DNA from: Deuterostichococcus epilithicus
Lineage: Eukaryota; Chlorophyta; Trebouxiophyceae; Prasiolales; Stichococcaceae
DNA length: 64,000 bases
NCBI GenBank assembly: GCA_033439295.1
Contig: JAVTLE010000001.1
Span: forward strand, 1,488,001 to 1,552,000
Reading direction: 5' to 3'
A program made the translations under genes and the position numbers. The notes beneath the pieces are model-generated. The model had not been told where the DNA came from, searched no databases, and was given only the letters and a program-made list of their open reading frames with translations. Shown here in pieces: positions 21,393 through 31,620 of this stretch (its first letter is position 1; each line of letters opens with the position of its first letter).

Positions 21393-24218
21393 TCATCCTC
21401 TGGCATTGAGCTTGTCAACCATGTCCCGCAGCTGCCTCTCGTATTTGCTGTCGTAGATCTGCGGGACAGGCACCGAGAAACCATGAAGGGCTGAGATGCC
21501 TCTGAGCATGAGCAACCCTGTGTGTTGGAGTCGCGTCGCAGCAAACGCGGAGTGTTTCTGCTGCGTGGATTGATGCTCATCCCCGCAATCATTTCAACCC
21601 CGCACCTGCATCTTCAGGGGGCCGCCCCACTCCTCCAGGATGTCCTGAGCAGGCACACACGCCGTGGAATTTGAGGGTTGCCTTGCTCGAAGAGTATGAG
21701 ATTTTCACGTGGCCCGTAGAGCTGGGGGCAGACTAGCCGCCGCAGTACGAGCAGGCGGTGGACAGCCTCGTGCTGTGCTGCGATCTGTCTGTACGTTGCG
21801 CAAGCAACTCTGCAGCACGAAGGATTCATTATGGCCGACTTGTTCAAGCGAGACAATCACCTCCTCGTGGAGCTCCTCCAGGAACAGGGCTTTGATGGCC
21901 TTCGGGTCCGCGCCCACCACAGACACCTTGCGCTTGACGTTCTCAGTCATGAACGGATCCAGCGCCCTGCGCGGCTGACAGATCGGGGTCGGTTCACAGC
22001 ATTCGACGCCTGTAGGCCGCTGGCTGGTAGGGTGTCGTGCGGCTGGCAGTCTGGTGACTGCGCCTCTCGCAGATGCCGGGGGCTGCCCAGAGACTGGCAT
22101 GATGACAGCTCTGCAGCTTCATGCAGCATTGCGAGGGCTTCATCTTGTGAGGGCAGGGCGCACCGCCACAGCACGTTGAAGAAACCGGGAGCGTTGATGA
22201 CGAAGCAGCGGGACATGCGCTCGCAGTAGTGCTCCTGCATCGTCAGCCCCAGCGACTTGATCCTGCGGGGCACCAGGACACGCTGATTAATTGCCTTCCG
22301 AATTAGGAGGGTTTGCGACACCAGGTGACCACGTCATACGGCAGCGTCTGCTGCAGAAGGACGTTCATTTCGAGAGGCAGCTGCAGCAAGTAAAGCACAG
22401 GTGCAGCATGGCACTGCAATCTCCGAGTACCCCCGGCATTGGCTGGGAGGTGGGTGACGCCTCACCATGAGAACCAGCCTGTGTTAAAACAAAACTGGGC
22501 TGGGAGGACACGTGCGCGAGAATTTGACAGGCATGTGCGAACGATCGGCCTGTCACAGGTCAGCGCCAGACAGGCCTTGCAATTGAACAGCGCCCTGCAC
22601 AAGACAGGGTGTGCAGCAACGCACCGCTGCCGATGTCGTGGAAGCGCATGCCCTTCAGGTCCACGACCTGCAAAGCACAGTATGTATATGATTTGACATC
22701 TTGACATACCACACAACCCGTGTGATTTGCCAGGCCCGCCCGCAGTTCGCTGCGCAAGCCAGCATGGAAAGACAGAGAACTGCCTGCTGCTCTCTGCTGC
22801 CTCGTCGACAGTGTCAGGGGTTTGACGACGATCCAGTGGGAAGCTGCTGCTTGGCGGTCGCGGGGATGGTGTTGCCGGGCACGATGGAGGGGAAGCGGCG
22901 GCGCTGTGCAGGGGGCCGGGCCTTGGGGGCGTGGGCTTTTAAGATCGGCATGCAATTCCAGGATTTTGAAGCGCCACCGAGTGCGCACACACCTCGAGGC
23001 GGCGGCCCAGGGGGAAGGGCTCCGGCGCGACTAGCCGGAAGAGCCACTCCTCGCAGAAGGCTGCATGCCTGTACATGTCCTCGTTCGTAAAGCGGCTGGC
23101 CTGCACGAATGACACACACAAGTGATGATTTGCCAGCATGTATGTATGAGGATGTACTTTCGCTGAACCAGCCCTGCGCCGGAGTCAGAAGCAGCCAGCC
23201 TGCGCAACCCATGGCAGACAGGGCGATGGTGGAGCAAGAAGCTACATTTGATACGATCGACGAAGCCCCTCCCAGGTGGACGACAGCCTTTCTGTCGTCC
23301 GCCTTTCAGGCGGTTTCACGACTGGCAGGGGTTCGGTGCGCTTCACAGGCGTCACACGAATGGCCGACCCGCCGCACCCCTCTGCTTCACCCCTGCTGCT
23401 TCCTCGACATGGCCTCGTGCTGCGAACCGACCAGCTGCGAGTGCAAGTCACGCGGCAGACAACAGCAGCAGCCTGCCGCAACCTAGTCTGCGGCCCCGGG
23501 TGGCGCTCACCTTGAACTCGGAGAAGGTCTTCTTCATGTCGGCCACCCTGTCGACCCAGACCGGCTGGCCGCCTTTCGTAAAGCACACCATCCCGTGGCC
23601 GTACATCTTCTTGGCAAACGCAAACGCCGGCTGCGGCTGCTCCAGGATGGTGCGCAGCCGCAGCTTGTCGCGCCACCCCTGCTCCAGGAGGGGCCACACA
23701 CATATCCAGCCGGACGTGTTTGAGGAGGGCCCACAGCAATCCTCGGCAACACAGCCGGTGATGAGCTGCAGCAGGTCGCGTCCGGCATTGCCGCTGCGAC
23801 GCGGCGGCGCGCTGCCGTGAGCTGCGGTGACGTTCGAGTGACAGGCGTCTGCAGTTGAGCCTTGTGCACCAGCTGGAGGTTGCGCCGCGCTGTGGACGCT
23901 GCACCCTGCACGCTGGGCTCGAGGGGGGCCCTTCGGAAGCTGAGCTGCCGACAATCAGGCAGCGTGCTGCAGCTGCTGGGCTCGGAAGGGGGGCAGGGGC
24001 AGATATAAGAATCGGAGTCAGGGCATGATCATTTACCGCTGTGACGTGCAGCCGACGCAGCGCCTCCTTGCGATCGGCGTCCACTCCTGTCAGGAAGCGC
24101 TTCTCCTCGTCTGCTGTGAACCTGCGATCAGATTCGACTCAGGTCGATCGACTGACCGATCCAGTTCCTGGCGCTGGCCCCTCCCCCGCCTCACTGCTGC
24201 CAGCTGCAATGAACTCAT
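21393..24218 (-). CDS. Sec14-like CRAL-TRIO lipid-transfer protein
   Basis: Exons in transcript order: 24218-24157, 24121-24037, 23678-23511, 23100-22993, 22667-22625, 22380-22322, 22262-22164, 21966-21861, 21644-21606, 21458-21393. All junctions keep frame except the one between 22625 and 22380, where phases disagree, so a small exon is missing or a border is wrong. The N-terminus is MSSLQLAAVRR...FTADEEKRFL. The CRAL-TRIO lobe is recognisable: KKMYGHGMVCFTKGGQPVWV, VVDLKGMRFHDIGS, LGLTMQEHYCERMSRCFVIN then APGFFNVLWR, and LDPFMTENVKRKVSVVG. It ends DILEEWGGPLKMQIYDSKYE plus a short tail. The usual N-terminal CRAL-TRIO helices are weak or shortened. The family exchanges phosphoinositides, phosphatidylcholine or other hydrophobic ligands between membranes; the ligand here is not inferable. 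It is tandem to, and downstream of, the membrane-protein gene starting at 28819. Confidence 0.82.
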
Positions 24219-24275
24219 CAGCTCCAGTCGCGACGGTGGTGGCCTTTGGGCTCGGACTCTGCACGGTGTGGCGCC

Positions 24276-27200
24276 TCACCGCCCGAAGGGGCTGTCGTCG
24301 TCCTGCTGCGCCGCGTCCGCCGACGGCTCCGCACCGCTCGACGCGCAGTGTTCCGTCAGCTCCTCCTCGCCGACCCTCCCACCCTCGCGCCAGGCCCCCG
24401 ACTCTGCAGCGGGCGAACAACCATTCGAAGCCGGCGCTGCAGCCTGGCGGAACAGCCATGCTCAGCCCGACGTTTCCGTGCACGTGATGTTTTTGGACTT
24501 GCCCAGCTCGATTGTGGGCTCTACAGAGCAGCACACATCTCAGCCGGCTCGGGCTGCCGGTGCCCCACTAGGCCAAGGCTGCGCCACATCCTGGTGTGCA
24601 GTCTGTGCCGCCGACAGCGGCGGGCAAGGTGCAGCGGGGACCACAGCCCTCGCCGCAGCGGTCAAGCCAGTGCGGGTGCATGGCGCAGCGGGACTGGCAC
24701 GCCAAAACCTGGAAATTTGGTGCCGCCACGTCCCAGGCTGCAGGCAATCAGCAGCGCACGGCCGTGCACCTTCCATGGAGGGGTCGTGCACAGGGTGCGC
24801 CGCCAGCAGCGACACCTCCCACAGCCGCTGCGCCGCGCCGCCCCGGCTGTCCGCCGCCCCAGCCCGGCTGCCCGCCGCCCGGTCGCCGCCGCGCCGCTGC
24901 GCCGCCAGCGTGCCGTAGCTGCCCCGCAGCACGCACGCGGCGACCAGAGCCAGGCTGAGCAGGAAGCAGGCGTCCGCTGCGGCGTGCAGCGCCGGCGCGC
25001 CCGCCACCTGCCGCAGCAACAGCGCCGCCAGTGCCAGCGACAGGCTGGCCGCCATGGGTATGCTGGTCGCAAACAGCTGGCCTGCAGGCAAGCACGCAGC
25101 CAGGTTGGGCGGGCGTGTGCAGTCTGCAGCTGCACTGCGGGTGTTGACTTCTGGGCACGAGCAATCGCAAAGCTGCGTCACGGTTCTCACGACGCTGCAT
25201 AACATATGAAAACATGTTCGTACACTTTGTGGGCTGCCACCAAAGCTCTGCGTGAATGGTCGTGTGTGCCTGCGACGGCAGCAATATTTCAAAATCCGGA
25301 CCTGCGCCGCCAGATGGTGCGCTCGAAACCGCCCCAGCACCTGCGCCACCAGCATGGAATAATTCATCACATTTCTGCGGCGGGATGGCAGCCCCACATC
25401 ACGGCGGAGGCCGCCATTTCATGTCTGACACTGCGCTTTCCGCCTGAGGGCCCTCTGTTGGATGCTGGGACTACAGCTTCACGCGCTGCTGCTGCCCATC
25501 ATTTTCACATCGATTCTCCAACTGACCAACCCGGCGCCAGGACTTTTTCTGCCGCCGCGTCCGCTCCCTCCCGGCAGCTGACGAACAGCTGCAGCCGTGA
25601 CATCATTCCATACGACGCACCTGGCACCAGCATCGACGCCTCTGCCGACGACTCCCGGCAGCTGACGAACAGCTGCAGCCGTGACATCATTCCATACGAC
25701 GCACCTGGCACCGGCATCGACGCCTCTGCCGACGACTCCCGGCAGCTGACGAACAGCTGCACTTCGTGGTCCATGCCCGACTCCACCATCTGGTCGCCGC
25801 CGCCCTTGTCAGACGCAGCGCTCTTTGACGAACCCTCCCGCTGCGGCGCCCCCTCAGCTGCCGGCTCCGCGTCCGGCTGCCGCCGCGCCTTCACCCAGAA
25901 GCGCACCTCGTCGCCACCCTCCCCACCCTGCGGTGAAAACCACTTTGTTGGTGCGGTCGACCCGTGTGCCTGCAGCATGGCCGCGGCGGCGGGATGCCGG
26001 TGCTGCGGCAGCGGCAGCGAGGCGCAGCCGGCAACAGCTGACGAGGTCTGCGTGCGCGTTCCAGCGGGGACAGGTGCAAGCGTGGTGGGGCACCGCGCCT
26101 GCCGGTGTCGGGAGATGAGGTCGGGCGTGATGTCCGCAAACACGCCGCCGATGGGAGATGACATGTACACCCGGAGCACCGCCTGCGGCTTGGAAACCAG
26201 CAGCACCATGAGAGTGCAGCTGGCGGTGTGGTTCGAGTTTATTGTCTGCTGTTGCTGCTGCTGCGCTGCAGCGTACTGCTGCACGCGGCAGGCTCGCCGT
26301 GAAGCTTATGTACGTGTTGCCGGCAGCTGGCACTACTGAAAAAAAATTAGGCTGCAGTCCCCAAGCAACGGATGTCGTTTCTGCACCTGTGCTGCGGCCG
26401 GCACAGACAATGCGGTGCCCCAGGCGGGGCTGTGCGCGACCACGCGCTCGTCATGCTCGCCGCCCTGCTGCTTGATGGACAGCGTCGCCAGCCGCACCAA
26501 GCACGTGGCGTCCAGCCGGTAGTTGTTCTGTGGGTCGAACATGACGCGCCTCACATGCATGGCTGGGCCAATCAGATGTGGTGGGGCAGGATGCCACACT
26601 CTGACAGGTTTCACAACTGATGCACAGGGGACTGCTGCAGAGAAGCAGCACAGCTGAGGGCGCTTGTGGCCGCAGGCGCGCGCCTGCAGCAGCAACAGCG
26701 CGCGCAGGTACTTGCAGATGTACTGCCGGATGTCGTCGCACAGTCTCTCCGCTTCCTGTCGCCACGGCACAGGAACCCTGCATCAGCGCAGGCACGCGGC
26801 AGGCACGAGTGAAGGAACGAAACCCACCCAGCCCACGGCAGCTGCCTGCTTTGATGCTAATCCTGCCTCGGCAGCATGTTCGGCATGGATCGTCTGACGG
26901 CACGAGATTTTACGGCACACACCTCGCTGGACGGCAGCGCCAGAGTGAAGTGCAGCTCGCTGGCCAGCCGCGACGCCACATTGTGGCAGTAGGAGACCGT
27001 CAGCTCAGCGTCCGCGACGCTCACGGACAGGATCTGCGCAGCCAGAGGATGTGGACGCTAAGCCATGCACTGAGCCAGTGCTTCAGTGGATGCCGCTGAA
27101 CCTCCATGGCGGCACATGGCAGGGTAGGATCTGGAAATGCAACCACTCAGTGCATGTGAAAACCACCTCAGATCAGCCATGCAACCCTGCCAGTCCAACG

Positions 27201-28819
27201 CCGGCGGCCGAACACATGTGCGACTTTAGTGAGCGGCCCAGGATCGGAGAATCTGCACGCGGCCTGCTGTTGCGGCAGCACCTGGGCGTAGGACACCGAC
27301 AGCGAGTACGAGTTCTGCAGCGCGGATATGGACGTGGCGCTGAGGTCCCTCTGCACGTCCGCGTGGCCCGCCGCCTTGCTGCGCAGCTCCCGGCCCTGTG
27401 GCGACATCGAGATGTGAACGTGAGGTAGGACGTGAAGCTCTCGGCCGAGGTCATCGTGGACAGCAGCTTCGAGGCAGCTGCATGCCACCATCGGGGCGGA
27501 AAGCTGTCCAGCCAGGGCTAGCACCCTTGCCATGGCACCCCTGCCGGGGCTGTGCGGCTTCCCAGCTCCCCACCGAGCCGCCCCGCTGCTGCAGCAGACT
27601 CCTGCCGCCGCCGCCGCTGCCGCGACGGCCGCCACTGCCCGGCATCCCCCTGCATCATTACAGGAGGTGGGCCATGGAGTGCAGGTTCCTTGGCCCAGAG
27701 GCCCTAAAGCCTAAACCCAAACCTTGGCAAGGCGCAGGCCGGCAGGGCCTGTGAAGGAGCGGGCGGCGGGGTGCGGGCCACCGCCGGCGTCGCCCGATGC
27801 CGAAACAACATCCTCCTCAGACTCCGACGCGCCGTCCGAGGCCAGGTGCAGATCCAGCAGCTCGGTGCCTATCACCAGCAGCGCATCCTGCAATGCCACA
27901 AGTAAACAGGGTTTCGAACTCTGTCGCTCGTCCCGGACTGGACCTGCTCGCCAAAGTCAAGCAGGACAGGCGCCGGAGCCGCTGCGGCGGCTGGAATGCC
28001 GCCACGGCAGCATGGCTGCTGCCGCATGCAGACTTATGCGCTTCCTTACAGAGGGCCGCGAGAATGCACTGCATATGCAAACAGGTTCCAACCTCATAGA
28101 TAACGCTGGGCCCGTAGTCATCGCTCGCCTCTGCACCGCGCGACAGCGAGCGCATCGCCGCGCGGAACGGGTTCGCCCTGCTGATGTGGTGCCGCAGGTG
28201 CAGGCCGCTCACGATGCGCCGCAGCGTTGGCGTGTGGCGCAGCTGGGAGGACGCTTCTGCCTCAGACGACTGCCCGTTGCCGGCGGCGGCGCCGCCGCCG
28301 TAACTGAGCGCCTGCTGCAGCGTCCTCGCAGATGGGCCGCCGGCAATCTTGCCGACAGCAGGGTTGCTGCCGCTGGCGTCCGCCAAGGCGACGGCCGCAG
28401 CCGCCGCCGCGGCGGTGGAGGATGCTCCGGAATGGGCCGAGCCACCGTTGCCGCCGTCTCCGGGCTCAAGCTCAATCTTAAGCTGCACAGGCCGCAGACG
28501 CCGGTGCGCTTCCTGAATCCAGAATCCAACCGATGAGCTGCAGCTCCAGGCGGAGATGCAAGAGGTTCTGGCTGCCATAAATGCTGGCGTCATGCTCAAT
28601 CGAGCTGGTGCGCGCCAGCTTTCAAGCTATCGACACTGACCAGCGCCTGCGACTGGACAGCACATCATTGCAGAGTCGTGCTTGAACTCCAGCACAACGA
28701 AGTCAGCGCAGACGCTGTCTGACCTGTGCGACGCGCGCCATCAGGCGGCGTTCCAGGTCCTGCTGCGTGCTGGCGCCATTGCCGAGCTCCAGGTTAGGCA
28801 GGTCGTAGTAGCTCGACAT
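24276..28819 (-). CDS. Unrecognised multi-exon membrane protein
   Basis: The start is ATG at 28819 (exon 28819-28724, MSSYYDLPNLELGNG, then STQQDLERRLMARVAQ), followed by an amphipathic stretch (ARTSSIEHDASIYGSQNLLH). Coding-like segments follow near 28600-28500, 28320-28100 (SRANPFRAAMRSLSRGAEAS then DDYGPSVIYE), 27890-27740 (DALLVIGTELLDLHLASDGA then an acidic run), 27430-27240, 27030-26925 (ILSVSVADAELTVSYCHNVA), 26790-26690, 26570-26370 (MFDPQNNYRLDATCLVRLAT), 26230-25500, and 25374-25306 (MNYSMLVAQVLGRFRAHHLA). A probable helical hairpin comes at 25080-24770 (IPMAASLSLALAALLLRQVA and ACFLLSLALVAACVLRGSYG). The C-tail is acidic (EEELTEHC...QQDDDSPFGR) and stops at 24276. Inner exon borders are only partly resolved. 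I do not recognise the family and assign no function. An 84-bp tandem repeat lies inside. Confidence 0.5.
25571..25760. repeat. 84-bp tandem repeat, just over two copies
   Basis: Starts at 25571, 25655 and 25739, exactly 84 bp apart. The first two units are nearly identical (a single A/G difference near the end), and the third diverges after ~25 bp. On the minus strand each unit carries a GCTGCAG acceptor-like site followed by LFVSCRE-coding sequence. It may be an in-frame 28-residue coding repeat or duplicated exon/intron edges within the membrane-protein gene. Confidence 0.8.
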
Positions 28820-29516
28820 GGAGGCTGTGCGCCTGACGTCGCAGTCGTGGCTCCTGCCTCAGACAGAAACCCTCGCTGCTGAGGGGGCTGGGTGTCCGAT
28901 GGCGGTCCCGCGCCCTCGCGCGTGCGCAGTCAAGAGCCGCAGCACCAGAGACCAGTCACGTCTCCGGCAGCAGAGGCGTGCACTTGTGAATCAAGGGGTG
29001 GTGTTGTGTCAATTTCCGGTGACAGGCCACGCTTACGAGGAGGCTCCCCGTGAAGCACAGTGAGAACTTCACGCCTGTCTGCAACCTGTGAAGGGACGAC
29101 TTACGTAGATCGCAACAAGTTGGCGTCTTATAATAATCCTACGCAAGTGTGCGTGCTTCCACAATGTCAGACGCTGAGACTCCAACTTCAACGCGAAGTC
29201 CGCTCCAGAATCGCAGCTGTGGGGAAGTCACATCTACTTCGCTCTCAATTGGGAACACGATCGCTGCTGAGCCGGTACCCTTGAGCTGCAGCCTGTGTTT
29301 GCAAACAACCTTCACACAATGTGCCACCTCCACACTTCTGCCTCCCGTGCATCATATTCATGAGATCTTCCCCACGTGCGTGACGAGATCTTACTCAATT
29401 CCTCGATTTCCCCCCCTCCCCACTTGGAGCCATCCATCTAAGCCGCTCTTAGATGAATCGTTCGGATCATCTCCTGGTCCATCCCTGGCACGCGATACCA
29501 GACACAAGCATTGGCA
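28820..29516. promoter_or_regulatory. Bidirectional region, membrane-protein gene / DUF1348 gene
   Basis: These ~700 bp lie between divergent start codons and contain both 5' UTRs. A C-rich stretch lies at ~29408-29420. No further element is recognised. Confidence 0.4.
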
Positions 29517-30987
29517 ATGTCCTCGGCAGGAGCGGCGAAGCGATTGGCATCCACGCTGCCGACTTTCAGAACTCTGGCAACTCGCACCGGCAACATTGGT
29601 GCACGAGCCATCACGCCACGAGCAATGGCATCCTCGGCAGAGGCCCGGCCACCCTTTCCCCCGTTCCTTGACGAAGAGGTTGGTGGGCTTTACCAATCTG
29701 AATACGATAAATCTCGTTCATGTTGCTGCGATCGGACGAGAAGATATGAAGATATGCAGCCGGCAGGTTGCTGCCCACTGTCCCATCCTCGCGCTGTATG
29801 TATGTAAGCTAGCGTTGCCACCGCAGAGCGCGAAGAAGAAGGTACAGCTGGCAGGTGAGGCCATTTCTATGCGCTGAGATGCGCAGCATCTCAGTATGTG
29901 TGTATCGTGTACGTATGCTGATTCGTTTGCTGTTTCATCTTCTTTGACACGGATTATCAACGCATGGTAGCATACGGTGCAGATTTATTTCAGCTGACGC
30001 AATGATTGTTGCGGCCGGTTCAGAGGACGGCTGGAATTCGCGCGATCCCGCCAAGGTGTCTTTGGCATACACCCCAGGTGATGTGCGCACTACATTACAC
30101 TCGGCGACGCCTCCGTCTCTGACTGCACATCGAATCACATGCAGCACGGCGTGGTGCACCAGCTGGAGCAAGCTGATTGGTTTTGCGCAACCTGGTGCAA
30201 CAGATTCCAACTGGCGCAACCGCGACGAGTTCTTCACGGGCCGCGAGAAGATCGTGGAGTTCCTGACCCGCAAGTGGAAAAAGGAGCTGGACTACAAGCT
30301 CAAGAAGGAGCTGTGGTGCTACCAGGTGCAGATACATGATGAATCTGTCATTGAGCTGCGTTTCTGAGATGTGCTGACAGCTTATCAAGGTAGCCTGGTA
30401 TGCAAGCTTCTGAGCATGGGCTAGTCACCCCTCCTGCCACCGTCTCGTCCCTGTTCATCACCAGCGGCATGCACATGGCCTTGGTCTCTGCGGAGCGCAG
30501 CCAACCTGACCAGATCGCTGGCTGCAGGGCAACAGGATTGGCGTCACGTTCCGCTACGAGTACCACGATGCGGCGGGCAAGTGGTTCCGTGCGTACGGTA
30601 ACGAGGTGCGAGCGCCAAGGTTGTGGGTGTCGCTGCATGGGGTTTCATGGTGCAGGGCTGCTGCTCAGGATAGCCCAGGCACATGGGTGCCTGTGGACAT
30701 GGATGCGTGTTTGATGATGCATCGACACCAATGACCAGAATCCTCAGGTGCTGACTTAGAGCTGTGAATTTCGCGACCAGATGTGGGAGTTCACTGACAA
30801 CGGCCTGATGCGCCGGCGCGAGGCCAGGTAGCATACCGCGCGCAACCACCCGCTGCGCCACTGATCATGCATGCTTTGATGAACCTTCTGGAGCTTCCTG
30901 AGATGGGTGCCCGGCTGATGCGACTGCTGCTGGTGCTGCAGCATCAATGACGTGCCCATCGAGGAGGCGGACCGCGAGTTCAAGTGA
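29517..30987 (+). CDS. DUF1348 (NTF2/SnoaL-like fold) protein with N-terminal targeting-like extension
   Basis: Seven exons: 29517-29678, 29827-29854, 30024-30077, 30204-30325, 30528-30605, 30781-30827, 30942-30987. They give 178 aa with all junctions in frame. The conserved DUF1348 core is clear: [93 protein letters not shown] and [13 protein letters not shown]. The core is ~130 aa and usually starts near PPF. Here ~45 residues rich in Ser, Ala, Thr and Arg ([20 protein letters not shown]) precede it, resembling a plastid or mitochondrial transit peptide. A later in-frame Met just before [13 protein letters not shown] could give an untargeted form. The biochemical function of DUF1348 proteins is not established. 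Confidence 0.93.
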
Positions 30988-31620
30988 AGGCGCTGCGTGG
31001 CGCAGCACTGCGACACAGGGGGTGTAAGAGCATCTTATCTGCCTCCCAACTTCAGATGCATGCTTACAATTATTGCACAACATTCTGCTTCTTTGACTCT
31101 GTATGGTCTGCTCGGGCGTTCCTCAGACGCCTGCCTGTGGTGCGTTAACGTGCATGTGCGCACTAGTATTTGGTGAATAATTTTTCAGAGTTGCGCCGAC
31201 GTGTGCTTCGATCAGTTGGAATCGATGTACACTTTTCTCTGGTTTTATACAGCTGATCAGCGTCTTGACAATCGGGACCTCGAGCTCTGTCACGTCTGCC
31301 TACACTGAGTTCGATGACTGTATGTTTTATCCTGCACCTGTCTTGTCCTACACCAGCCTCCAACACAGCTACTCCTGCCTTGAATACATAGACCCTAGTG
31401 CGGCGCTGCTAGCAATGTCGAGTCATCAACAAACATAGATGGTTGGGGCCTCAGTCTACCCCGAAGTCGAGGCAGGTGCCTATTCAGTTCACAAGCGAGC
31501 ACATGCTTAGCCCACCTAGAACCAAAAAAGCGCCCCACCGCTGTAAAGAATGCACTGCAGGTTGCAGTTCTACGATCCTAACGACGAACAGCCCTGGCGC
31601 TAATCAAGATCGCGCCGCTG
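30988..31620. other. Convergent intergenic region
   Basis: This lies between the 3' ends of the DUF1348 gene and the minus-strand GH-like paralogue A. It should hold both 3' UTRs. I see no coding or RNA feature. Confidence 0.45.

Noticed and set aside
25206-26339. 377-codon plus-strand open frame containing the 84-bp repeat
   Set aside because: The minus strand reads more protein-like here and fits a spliced gene, while this frame has no recognisable domain. It is not fully excluded.
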